DNA of 34,882 bases, taken from positions 1 to 34,882 of IMG/VR virus record IMGVR_UViG_3300017783_000095, one strand, 5' to 3'. Both the position numbers and the translations under genes were made by a program. The notes below the pieces were generated by a model. It was not told the DNA's origin, searched no databases, and saw only the letters and a program-made list of their open reading frames with translations. Within the stretch, counting starts at the first letter, position 1; each line of letters opens with the position of its first letter. Source of the DNA: a virus. This document shows positions 15,660-22,312 of the stretch, piece by piece.

Positions 15660-15942
15660 TTTCTTTGTACTCCTCATTTAATTTCTTTATCTCTGGCGAC
15701 CAAGAACGAATCTCATGAGTCGGCATAAGAGATAGCTCGACAGGATGAAGCTCGTCTTGGGGATGATTGTAATTGTAATCATCACGGTCTTTGAAAGCAC
15801 CGTCAGCAGGGAACTCTGTTTTAATGTATTCTAACTTTACAGTACCGTCCATGAGCATACGTCCAAACTCAGAGTTTTTAGTGTAGTCATGAACACGGCA
15901 GACTACATCATTGTAGCCCCATCTCATTTTTATAAAGTACAT
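15634..15942 (-). CDS. Hypothetical early protein
   Basis: 102 residues, ATG at 15940-15942 after GGAGGACTAA, starting one base after the previous stop and overlapping the ParB-like start by 26 bases. The N-terminus is beta-like (MYFIKMRWGYNDVVCRVHDY), the rest acidic and charged. No domain is recognised. Its coupling to the ParB-like gene hints at a shared role. Confidence 0.7.
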   Translation of the reverse strand: MYFIKMRWGYNDVVCRVHDYTKNSEFGRMLMDGTVKLEYIKTEFPADGAFKDRDDYNYNHPQDELHPVELSLMPTHEIRSWSPEIKKLNEEYKENDDQSSTG

Positions 15943-16161
15943 TTAGTCCTCCATGATTTTGTCTGTAAGATACTTGGACGAAAAGGCAACGCCAATCCAA
16001 AGTGGCGCACCTATTACCGACACAAGTAAGGTGGGGTTGATGCCTATGCCGATAAGCATAAGCATTATTGTGAATGACAAGGTGAGATGTACAGTGACAA
16101 ACCAGCCAAGCCATCGGGTCTTTCTTGTAATAAAGTTGATTGAACGAAGTCTGTTAAGCAT
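15943..16161 (-). CDS. Small two-TM membrane protein
   Basis: 72 residues with a basic N-terminus (NRLRSINFITRKTRW) and two hydrophobic helices (about 18-38 and 42-59), ending in a charged tail (KYLTDKIMED). GGAAGG lies about 9 bases before ATG 16159-16161. A small early membrane protein of a phage might affect superinfection or host membrane physiology, but nothing specific can be read. Confidence 0.65.
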   Translation of the reverse strand: MLNRLRSINFITRKTRWLGWFVTVHLTLSFTIMLMLIGIGINPTLLVSVIGAPLWIGVAFSSKYLTDKIMED

Positions 16162-16498
16162 CGATAAGTCCTTCCCTTATCATGTCTTGGCAACGCCTCC
16201 CGAACCATCCTTGTAGTTGGTAGGCTAAACCGTTGTTATGTATATGTTGCCAAGCCGCTATAAATTCGTTTTGGCTTACAGGTTGCTCTGCTCCCTCGCA
16301 AATTAGAACAGCTATGCCGTTCTCCATTTTTTCTAGGAAGTAATCTATCTCTTGTTCAGAGTCGGCTGTGAGGTAGTCGCCTCCACAGTTCGTGCAAAAT
16401 CCACCAGTATCAGAGCCATCTGGCATTTGATAAAACTTCAAGCGGTTGTAATCATCGTGGTAATGTCCACAGTCGTTGCATGTATATCCGTCTTGCAT
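16154..16498 (-). CDS. Zinc-ribbon early protein
   Basis: 114 residues behind a perfect AAGGAGG site. CNDCGHYHDDY (C7, C10) and CTNCGGDYL (C35, C38) make a rubredoxin-like zinc knuckle pair. The remainder is helical with an aromatic-rich end (AAWQHIHNNGLAYQLQGWFG). Zinc ribbons of this size bind nucleic acid or act as adaptors to host polymerase or nucleases. It follows SSB in the leftward operon and overlaps the next gene by 8 bases. Confidence 0.7.
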   Translation of the reverse strand: MQDGYTCNDCGHYHDDYNRLKFYQMPDGSDTGGFCTNCGGDYLTADSEQEIDYFLEKMENGIAVLICEGAEQPVSQNEFIAAWQHIHNNGLAYQLQGWFGRRCQDMIREGLIDA

Positions 16499-16650
16499 AT
16501 CTGCCTCCTTAAAGAATAGTCATGGATACCTCAAGTGTACGTTACCATGGCCGTACACCATCACCTTCCTTTCACCCTTACGATTGGCTTTGCTACCGAC
16601 ACACTCGGCATCCAACCCTCTCCGTAACTATTGTTGTGTGCTTGCAATGC

Positions 16651-16679
16651 AAAAGGGCAGAAGCTATTGCCCCTGCCCT
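16651..16679 (-). terminator. Leftward terminator behind SSB
   Basis: On the minus strand GGGCAG (16678-16673) pairs with CTGCCC (16660-16655), with an extra A-T pair outside, a 12-base loop and a run of four T. It lies 28 bases after the SSB stop. The short T-run suggests partial termination, which would let SSB be made in excess over the downstream genes. The remaining gap up to 16498 holds only very short frames. Confidence 0.5.
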
Positions 16680-16706
16680 CTCGTTCTAATTCTTGGTAAA
16701 CCAAGT

Positions 16707-17126
16707 CTAGAATGGAATATCGGTATCGTCTACCTGAGACTTGTTGGTGTCAGGTGTTGAGTTATCTCCACCTTTCTTGCCTCCAACAAGACGGAAGGTT
16801 GAACCAGCGCCAGCAAGCTTGAGCTTGAACGCTGTCATCTTCTGTCCGTCTTTCTCGTATGACTCAACGATTGGTGTACCTTGACAGTAGACTGTTACAC
16901 CAGCATCGACATACTTTTCGATTACTGCTGTTACCAGACCCTTGCCTTGGCCTGAGTCCCAGGCTTCGACACGATACCAGCGTGTGTTCTCTACCTTCTC
17001 ACCAGCTTTGTTGGTATAGCCTTCGTTGACGGCTATTGAGAAGTTAGCGACTTTAGTGCCGTTAACGTCACGGATTTCTGGGGCTGCGCCTACGTTACCA
17101 CCTACGGTCATTTGTGCGATATTCAT
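16707..17126 (-). CDS. ssb: Single-stranded DNA-binding protein
   Basis: 139 residues from ATG 17124-17126 behind GAGGAGAAATCACATC. An OB fold of bacterial SSB type is plain: MNIAQMTVGGNVGAAPEIRD, KVANFSIAVNEGY, ENTRWYRVEAWDS, LVTAVIEKYVDAGVTVYCQG and TAFKLKLAGAG. The acidic tail ends DDTDIPF, the standard docking tip for host SSB partners, so host replication and repair proteins can be recruited. It is the best-conserved replication gene in the window. Its own promoter seems to lie just upstream. Confidence 0.93.
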   Translation of the reverse strand: MNIAQMTVGGNVGAAPEIRDVNGTKVANFSIAVNEGYTNKAGEKVENTRWYRVEAWDSGQGKGLVTAVIEKYVDAGVTVYCQGTPIVESYEKDGQKMTAFKLKLAGAGSTFRLVGGKKGGDNSTPDTNKSQVDDTDIPF

Positions 17127-17399
17127 GATGTGATTTCTCCTCACGTTTAGAATGATACAGTCATTAGTGACTGCACTAAAATACCCCATTGGCTTATAAA
17201 AACCAACAGGGTAAATGGTGAGGGTATCACGTTACCTGACCCTCTGTGTTACTACTGACGACCTTGCTGCAGCTGACGGTGAGTAACTCAATTTGTTTAA
17301 TCTTAACCAAACATTCTATTGGCTTTGTGGCGAAGCCACATCTCTCTTAGCCATATGATGATACGGCTAAGAATAGATTGATGTGTTACATTTTTGAAT
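17127..17399 (-). promoter_or_regulatory. SSB leader with operator-like palindrome and several hairpins
   Basis: No convincing gene is present in these 273 bases. A minus-strand -10 box TATCAT (17157-17152) is preceded directly by a perfect inverted repeat, CAGTCA-TTAG-TGACTG (17158-17173), an operator-like position. Further out are stem-loops at 17220-17244 (GAGGGT/ACCCTC), 17321-17339 (TGGCTT/AAGCCA enclosing GTGGC-GAA-GCCAC) and 17345-17370 (CTTAGCC/GGCTAAG). None has a T-run. I read it as the control region of ssb plus structured leader or spacer RNA. Confidence 0.4.
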
Positions 17400-17699
17400 T
17401 TAACGTCTGTGCTGATGTTTGACATGTGTGTCCTCCCATGAGTACCAGAAGCGATTCCAAGTTGGTTTACGATAGCCGATGGTGCGCTTCAATATCCAGA
17501 GCGTTACAGATATGAGCGCACCACCGATGACTGCCGCCATCATTCCAGCAAAGCTTCCAAAGAAAACTGCAATGAGGAATAATGACGAGCCTAAGTCGAT
17601 TGCGATATCAAAGTATAGAACTTTTTTGATATCAAATTTTAGCAGAAGAAAAATGATGGCTAACGCCGAGAAAATTCCTGCGAAGATGTGGAAATCCAT
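17400..17699 (-). CDS. Three-TM membrane protein, unknown role
   Basis: 99 residues from ATG 17697-17699 (MDFHIFAGIFSALAIIFLLL). Three hydrophobic helices lie at about 4-20, 30-48 and 50-70, with KFDIKKVLYFDIAIDLG between the first two and a basic, tryptophan-rich C-terminus. I recall similar proteins in marine phages without known function. It overlaps the end of the next gene upstream by 40 bases. The ribosome site is weak (GGTTAGG), so expression may be coupled to the upstream gene. Confidence 0.6.
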   Translation of the reverse strand: MDFHIFAGIFSALAIIFLLLKFDIKKVLYFDIAIDLGSSLFLIAVFFGSFAGMMAAVIGGALISVTLWILKRTIGYRKPTWNRFWYSWEDTHVKHQHRR

Positions 17700-17881
17700 T
17701 TGCCTAACCCCACCAGTTGTTGCGATAAAACTGTGAACAAGTGTAGGTGTCCACGGAACACCAGACTCCACAGGCTGGCGGAGATGAAGATTGCTGCGGC
17801 TGCCTCCAGACCTACGAGCAATGATATACTACAGTAGAATAAAGCTAATCCTACGAGCGAGAAAGAACGTCTGCGTGACAT
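17660..17881 (-). CDS. Small two-TM membrane protein
   Basis: 73 residues from ATG 17879-17881 behind a perfect AAGGAGG; the frame extends upstream but without initiation signals. A basic start (MSRRRSFSL), two hydrophobic helices (about 8-24 and 26-43) and a short amphipathic tail are seen. It is coupled to the following three-TM gene by overlap. No family is recognised; the pair might act on the host envelope early in infection. Confidence 0.65.
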   Translation of the reverse strand: MSRRRSFSLVGLALFYCSISLLVGLEAAAAIFISASLWSLVFRGHLHLFTVLSQQLVGLGKWISTSSQEFSRR

Positions 17882-17969
17882 AGTGTACCTCCTTATGGGT
17901 TTTGCCTCTGACTGATAGCATTGCAAGGCTCGATGCCGTAGCAATGTTACCTGGGCGTATGAGTCACAG

Positions 17970-18007
17970 AAAAAAAAGTGTGAGAGAGAACCGAAGCTCT
18001 CTCCCAC
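17970..18007 (-). terminator. Strong leftward intrinsic terminator or attenuator
   Basis: On the minus strand GTGGGAGAGAGC (18007-17996) pairs over 12 positions, two of them G-U, with the arm ending at 17980, closed by a C-UUCG-G tetraloop. A run of eight T (17977-17970) follows two bases later. It lies 13 bases after the stop of the 226-residue gene, so the first two early genes form a short transcript, and the genes downstream need read-through or their own promoters. Confidence 0.85.
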
Positions 18008-18020
18008 ATGGAGCGATGAG

Positions 18021-18701
18021 TTAGGATATTTGAACGAAGTGCGTCCGTAATGCTAGACGTTTGGTAGTGTCATCCATCTTATCCCATTCCTGTTGAGTAA
18101 TTGGCTTTTTCTTTGGGCGATACTGAGCTGTCTTACGATCATGCTCCATATCTTTTGCAGATTTGTATGTACCGATGGTGAATCCTGCACGACGTTCGAT
18201 CTCTGGACGAACTTCATGTAGCAGGACTGACCTACGGTTTTGGTAGTTAGCGTATTTGGTGCGTAGTTTAGTACGTTTGTCTTTGAGTGATTGTAGTTGC
18301 ATCTCTGAAATCTCCTCTGTGACAACACAGCGGTTGATTTCGTCTGTGAGATTTGTGCCGTATTTTTTGAGTCCTGCCATCAGACCCTCTATGGATCTGA
18401 TACGACCATCGCATATTTGAATCCATTCGGTTGCATCATCGTCTGACGGCGTGATGATGGCTGCAAGCTCTACTTGTTTGGTGTGGGCAGCCCATTGTTG
18501 GTAGTAGTCTTTGGGTGAGTCCTCAGAGAATGTATCCGACTGTAGACGCTTGGCTAGGTCGTCTAGATACTCTGTGGTTAGGTTGTCTAGCTCGTCTTGT
18601 TGAGATACCCTTGCCTCTTGACGAGTCTTGCATATCTCTTTTGCCTGAGCAATGAGTTGGTCTTGTTGTTCTGTTGTTAGTGTTTCTTGAATGGTAGTCA
18701 T
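18021..18701 (-). CDS. Hypothetical early coiled-coil protein
   Basis: 226 residues, almost entirely helical and highly charged (IQETLTTEQQDQLIAQAKEI at the N-terminus, then RSIEGLMAGLKKYG and MQLQSLKDKRTKLRTKYANY). The C-terminal part is basic with KTAQYRPKKKPITQQEWDKM, suggesting nucleic-acid or protein contact. ATG at 18699-18701 follows AAGGAGCGTTAAC. As the second gene of the early transcript, followed by a strong terminator, it is probably made first and in quantity, as host-takeover proteins are. No domain is recognised. Confidence 0.7.
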   Translation of the reverse strand: MTTIQETLTTEQQDQLIAQAKEICKTRQEARVSQQDELDNLTTEYLDDLAKRLQSDTFSEDSPKDYYQQWAAHTKQVELAAIITPSDDDATEWIQICDGRIRSIEGLMAGLKKYGTNLTDEINRCVVTEEISEMQLQSLKDKRTKLRTKYANYQNRRSVLLHEVRPEIERRAGFTIGTYKSAKDMEHDRKTAQYRPKKKPITQQEWDKMDDTTKRLALRTHFVQIS

Positions 18702-18757
18702 GTTAACGCTCCTTAGAATTGGGTGAGCCTGTTAGACCCACCCTAGTTGTGTTGGCT

Positions 18758-18934
18758 TTAGTTAGTGTATGATAGTTTGATTTGAACGAGTTCTTTGAAA
18801 CGTTCTGTGTCTGTGTCACCAAGCTCGATAAGCTGGTCTATCTCATCCGTGATAATGTCTAGAGTATCGATTGGATGGTGGTGAAGTGTTACTGCATCAG
18901 CTAGTACTTCGTTCTCGTCTTTAATGTACGGCAT
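18758..18934 (-). CDS. First early gene, small acidic protein (58 aa)
   Basis: ATG at 18932-18934 behind AAGGAGAACACGAC. The product begins MPYIKDENEVLADAV and is strongly acidic (DTLDIITDEIDQLIELGDTD), with a helical pattern. It is the gene nearest the large gene-free control region, so it should be the first early product. Small acidic early phage proteins often inhibit host enzymes or mimic DNA; nothing more can be read. Confidence 0.65.
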   Translation of the reverse strand: MPYIKDENEVLADAVTLHHHPIDTLDIITDEIDQLIELGDTDTERFKELVQIKLSYTN

Positions 18935-18963
18935 GTCGTGTTCTCCTTACGTTTATGTGTTGA

Positions 18964-19202
18964 GTTACAGCAGGTGTTATTCACACCTACGATGTTTCAG
19001 TTACACGCTTGGAAAGGGGCTGAAAGATAAATTCAGAAGAAGGGCTTGGATTTGCCCACAAGGCAAATGCTTTTTAGCCCGCCTCTGAAGAATGAGATAA
19101 GCGTGCAAGGAAGAAGTGGCAGTACGAGGTCGAGCTTATCGAACCCCTTGGAGAGTGTGATATGCCACTGCAAAGCGTGGGTGTGAATAATGCCTGTGTG
19201 GC
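18964..19202 (+). ncRNA. Candidate large structured RNA: three-way junction
   Basis: A closing helix P1 pairs 18971-18991 with 19176-19196 over 21 uninterrupted positions, three of them G-U that work only in plus-strand RNA; with one bulge it extends to 18964/19202. Inside, P2 (19004-19010 with 19099-19105) carries a long arm: 19032-19037/19084-19089, 19042-19046/19076-19080 and hairpin 19050-19056/19062-19068. P3 (19115-19121 with 19163-19169) encloses a bulged hairpin (19128-19145). The single-stranded joins are only 6-12 bases. No plus-strand reading frame exists here. It does not match a class I can name. The P1 arms could instead be two inverted protein sites, since the left arm alone is an AGGTGT-N5-ACACCT palindrome. 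Confidence 0.55.
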
Positions 19203-19465
19203 CCGAGCGGCCTGAGCGGTGTTAGGCGTAGTAATGGAAGTGAGCGAAGCACAGGACGCAATTCAATACTTGCAAATCAAGTATTGCGTCCGTAGTCAGT
19301 GTGTCGTTAGTGATGTGTATGTTAATAGGAATAGATGATGGGTACGACATACTTACTACACAGAATCCACGATTCTGTTTGCTTGAGTCGAAGTGATGCA
19401 ACGGCGATACGTTGCCCTGAGTGGAACGGAAATGATAAGTAATACAGATGGTTGGATAGTGTGAA
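19203..19465 (+). other. Gene-free hairpin-rich DNA upstream of terS
   Basis: No credible gene. Stable plus-strand hairpins follow one another: 19254-19291 (GGACGC/GCGTCC and AATACTTG/CAAGTATT with a 5-base bulge), 19317-19352 (GTATGT/ACATAC), 19360-19378 (ACAGAATC-CAC-GATTCTGT) and 19398-19415 (GCAACG/CGTTGC). A GCGAAGC mini-hairpin is at 19244-19250. A loose repeat beginning TGAG(C/T) occurs at 19213, 19241 and 19384, and beyond this segment's end motif-like copies continue through 19478. It may be the 3' half of the large RNA candidate, a packaging start, an origin, or a mixture. Confidence 0.45.
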
Positions 19466-19495
19466 TTGACAGGGTTTTGAGTGGAGTGCTATATC
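19466..19495 (+). promoter_or_regulatory. Probable late promoter ahead of terS
   Basis: Consensus -35 TTGACA (19466-19471), spacer of 18, and TATATC (19490-19495) as -10, about 29 bases before the terS start. It points into the whole late block. A short stem (19494-19499 with 19522-19527) can cover the terS start codon and might limit its translation. With no phage RNA polymerase, a host sigma70-type late promoter is expected. Confidence 0.5.
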
Positions 19496-19523
19496 ATTCA
19501 GTAGGATGTTGTGAGGATGCGGA

Positions 19524-19955
19524 ATGAAGGCTGATAAGACTAAGCAAGATGTGTACAAGGGAGCGATAGTGCCTGTTGATGATATAGATAAGGGTGCTAA
19601 TGAGTTACGTGTGATGCATGTGAAGGTGACTGATGCTCAGTCGGAATTGGTAGAGATGATGTTGCATGATGGTTGCAACCCTACTGAGGCTGCTAAGAGG
19701 ATGGGTAGGAATAAGAGTTGGGCGTATAATACGTTGAATAAACAGCATGTTATAGAGTATAGACAGAGTTTAGCTATGACAGTGTTGGGATGGGATGCGA
19801 CACAGGCGATGGCGACTATGAGAGAGTTGTTGGGTGATAAGAGTAGTTATGTGAGGTTAGAGGCGGCAAAGGATCTGTTGGATAGGGCGGGGATGAGTGT
19901 AGATGGTGGTGGTAAGGTGCCGGGGACTGCTGTGCAGGTGAATTTCAATCTGTGA
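19524..19955 (+). CDS. terS: Terminase small subunit
   Basis: 143 residues, start ATG with GAGGATGCGGA upstream. A helix-turn-helix region is visible (DAQSELVEMMLHDGCN, EAAKRMGRNKSWAYNTLNKQ), followed by a helical oligomerisation part and the typical DKSSYVRLEAAKDLLDRAGM near the C-terminus, as in many small terminase subunits. It recognises the packaging start on viral DNA and hands it to TerL, encoded one gene away. The hairpin-rich DNA just upstream is the natural place for its binding site. The 163 bases that follow it hold only a duplicated GGCATAGAG and an AT-rich leader. Confidence 0.75.
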   Translation: MKADKTKQDVYKGAIVPVDDIDKGANELRVMHVKVTDAQSELVEMMLHDGCNPTEAAKRMGRNKSWAYNTLNKQHVIEYRQSLAMTVLGWDATQAMATMRELLGDKSSYVRLEAAKDLLDRAGMSVDGGGKVPGTAVQVNFNL

Positions 19956-20118
19956 TAGTGGGCATAGAGACCCAAGGATGTCGGCATAGAGTGAGGGTGG
20001 CTTAGAAAAGCAGCTATATTAACATACACGTATTTCACATGCACGATAGCTTTGTGAAAAGCATCTTCTCCAAAAAAAATTTATACCTATAAGGGTCAAT
20101 CATAATCAGGAGTTATTT

Positions 20119-20769
20119 ATGGGCAGCGAAAATGATGCTGGTAAGTCCAGCAACGAAACAAAGAAAGTAGCCTCTAATTATAAGAAAACCACTAATGGCA
20201 CTTATAATATGAACCAAGCCCCACATCCGGGCATCCAACCAGCAGACAAGAACTATGCAAGGAATGTAGACTTAGCAAAGGGTTTGGAAGCCAAAGCAAA
20301 AGGATATGACCCATTTAATACAAAGGGTGGTTTCCCATCTTTAGTCACTGGTGCGCTTACGGCTGTTGGCAAGTTTAGTCTTAACAACCAAGCAGCCAAG
20401 TTGAAAGCTGGTGGTATGCCTGTCTTTGACAAGAACAACAAGATTCGTGGTGTTGTGTCTCAGAACATGTTTGGTGCATTAGTTTATTCTGGTCAGTCTG
20501 CTTATAGTCCTATTGGAAGAAAGAACACTGGCTTTAATAACGCAACTGATTCTTATACTGTAGATGCTAAGATGCAACAGGACGATGACAGCCCATCAGT
20601 TTCAAATGTTGCTAATAGCGCACCAAAAGAAAAGGCCGCTGGTGCTATTTCTACTGCTACTAGCGGAACTCAGCTTGCTCAAAAGAACCAAGCTTTGGAA
20701 GCTACGGTTGGTGGTGTTGACCGTAGAAACTTCCTTTCAAGAGGTAGACGAGGTGGTTTAGGGGGATAA
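20119..20769 (+). CDS. Hypothetical protein between terminase subunits
   Basis: 216 residues, ATG behind AGGAGTTATTT. It is polar and low in complexity at its start (asparagine, lysine, serine rich), with a mid-region PFNTKGGFPSLVTGALTAVG and a C-terminus FLSRGRRGGLGG. Glycine-arginine tails of this kind also end small virion-associated proteins in other podoviruses, so a minor structural or packaging role is possible. I recognise no domain. Confidence 0.6.
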   Translation: MGSENDAGKSSNETKKVASNYKKTTNGTYNMNQAPHPGIQPADKNYARNVDLAKGLEAKAKGYDPFNTKGGFPSLVTGALTAVGKFSLNNQAAKLKAGGMPVFDKNNKIRGVVSQNMFGALVYSGQSAYSPIGRKNTGFNNATDSYTVDAKMQQDDDSPSVSNVANSAPKEKAAGAISTATSGTQLAQKNQALEATVGGVDRRNFLSRGRRGGLGG

Positions 20770-20770
20770 T

Positions 20771-22312
20771 ATGAATCTAGATTATGTGCCTCCTGGCCCT
20801 GTAGCCAAGGCATTTATGAAAGATTCTTCATTTGTGCGTGGTCTGCGTGGGCCGGTAGGTTCTGGTAAATCTGTAGCTTGTTGTATGGAAATCATGCGAA
20901 GGGCTACAATGCAAGAGCCTAACGCATCAGGTGTAAGAAAGAGTCGATGGGCTGTTATTCGTAATACGAATCCACAGCTTAAAACGACAACTATCAAGAC
21001 TTGGCGTGATTGGTTTGATGACGAGTTAGGCAGATTTGTGTGGTCGCCTCCTTATACCCACAATATCTGCTTTTCTCTTGGTGATAAAACCGTAGTTGAG
21101 CTTGAAGTTATCTTTTTGGCTTTAGATAAAAGCGAAGATGTTAAGAAGTTGCTGTCCTTAGAGCTTTCTGGCGTATGGATAAACGAAGCAAGAGAGATCC
21201 CAAAGTCAATTGTTGACGCTTGCACCATGCGTGTTGGTCGATTCCCATCGATGAGAGAGGGCGGCCCAAGCTGGTTTGGTGTTATAATGGACACCAACAG
21301 CCCAGATGAGTCTCATTGGTGGGGAATTATGTCTGGTGAAGTAGCTGTGCCAGAATATCTTACCCAAGAAGAAAAATTATTGATGGTTAAGCCTGATGAT
21401 TGGACGTTTTATACCCAACCTGGGGCTATGAAGTCTAAATTGGACTTAGAGGGTAACTTGCAGGGCTACGAAATTAACGATAAAGCCGAAAACATACCCA
21501 ATATCCAGAAAACATACTATGAAAAGATAATTCTTGGTAAAGCGCCAGCTTGGATTAAGGTTTATGTCCTTAATGAGTACCAAACCTTGCTAGACGGTAA
21601 GTCTGTTTACCCAACATTTAAGAAAGATGTGCATGTCGGCAAAGAAGTTATGCAGCCGAACGAAGGTTCTGACATTATTGTTGGCATAGACTTTGGCAGA
21701 ACGCCTTCCGCTGTTTTTATACAGCATTTGTATGGTGGAAGGTGGGTTGTTTTGCACGAATTAATTGGTCAGGACATGGGTGCGGCTAGATTTGCTGAAA
21801 TGCTCAAGCGTGATATTAGCCGACAAGGATGGGATAAACATACGTTTAAGTTTATTGGCGACCCTGCTGGCAATCAGATGGCTCAAACCAACGAGACAAC
21901 TCCCTTTATGATACTCCGTGCTGCTGGTGTAAATGCATACCCATGTAATACGAATGATATCTCATTGCGAATTGAGTCTGTTGAAGGTGTTCTGAATAGA
22001 ATGTCAGAGGGTATGCCAAGTATGCTTATAAATCCAACTTGCGTTACTTTGATAAATGGGTTTGAGGGTGGCTATCAGTACAAACGTACTTACTATATGG
22101 GTAATGAAAAGTACGATGAGAAACCTAATAAGAATCGTTTTAGTCACGTTCATGATGCCCTTCAATACGCTATGATTGGCGGTGGTGAAGGAAGGCGAGT
22201 ATTTACTGGCAATAGCAAACCTTCTCGCCCCACAACTGTTGCTAGGGCTAGCAGTCCACTAGAGCGTATGAGTGCTAGGAGAAAACCCAAGGGTAGATTC
22301 GCTTCGTTATGA
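20771..22312 (+). CDS. terL: Terminase large subunit
   Basis: 513 residues. ATPase: Walker A GPVGSGKS (27-34) and a Walker B-like strand LSGVWINEARE near 135. Nuclease: RNase H-like D307 in IIVGIDFGRTP, D364 in FIGDPAGN, and H461-D462 in HDALQYAM, the standard three-acid order. It translocates DNA into the prohead through the portal and cuts it. It starts one base after the upstream gene behind GGGGGATAAT and its stop overlaps the next gene. A site complementary to the candidate small RNA lies near its 3' end (22228-22246). Confidence 0.95.
   Translation: MNLDYVPPGPVAKAFMKDSSFVRGLRGPVGSGKSVACCMEIMRRATMQEPNASGVRKSRWAVIRNTNPQLKTTTIKTWRDWFDDELGRFVWSPPYTHNICFSLGDKTVVELEVIFLALDKSEDVKKLLSLELSGVWINEAREIPKSIVDACTMRVGRFPSMREGGPSWFGVIMDTNSPDESHWWGIMSGEVAVPEYLTQEEKLLMVKPDDWTFYTQPGAMKSKLDLEGNLQGYEINDKAENIPNIQKTYYEKIILGKAPAWIKVYVLNEYQTLLDGKSVYPTFKKDVHVGKEVMQPNEGSDIIVGIDFGRTPSAVFIQHLYGGRWVVLHELIGQDMGAARFAEMLKRDISRQGWDKHTFKFIGDPAGNQMAQTNETTPFMILRAAGVNAYPCNTNDISLRIESVEGVLNRMSEGMPSMLINPTCVTLINGFEGGYQYKRTYYMGNEKYDEKPNKNRFSHVHDALQYAMIGGGEGRRVFTGNSKPSRPTTVARASSPLERMSARRKPKGRFASL
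22228..22246 (+). repeat. Small-RNA-complementary site 2 (in terL)
   Basis: CCCCACAACTGTTGCTAGG, in frame as P-T-T-V-A-R. As RNA it pairs with 10461-10479 at all 19 positions, three of them G-U. Sixteen bases of it recur exactly at 29650-29665. Confidence 0.6.

Noticed and set aside
15908-16114. Alternative 68-codon minus-strand frame
   Set aside because: Overlaps the better two-TM gene (15943-16161) in another frame; its start lacks a ribosome site.
16476-16760. Plus-strand frame of 94 codons
   Set aside because: Runs over the leftward terminator and the SSB C-terminus, with no start signal.
19050-19075. Intrinsic terminator (ATTTGCC/GGCAAAT then T5)
   Set aside because: The hairpin is AT-rich and the T-run is followed by bases that pair with 19042-19046, so it is better explained as part of the P2 arm; weak termination cannot be excluded.
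18971-19196. Two inverted repressor operators instead of an RNA helix
   Set aside because: Not excluded, but less favoured: the arms differ by changes that keep G-U pairing in plus-strand RNA, and further nested helices are present between them.
19956-20118. Small gene or second promoter after terS
   Set aside because: Only a duplicated GGCATAGAG and an A-rich leader are visible; no frame with a start signal and no convincing -35/-10 pair.
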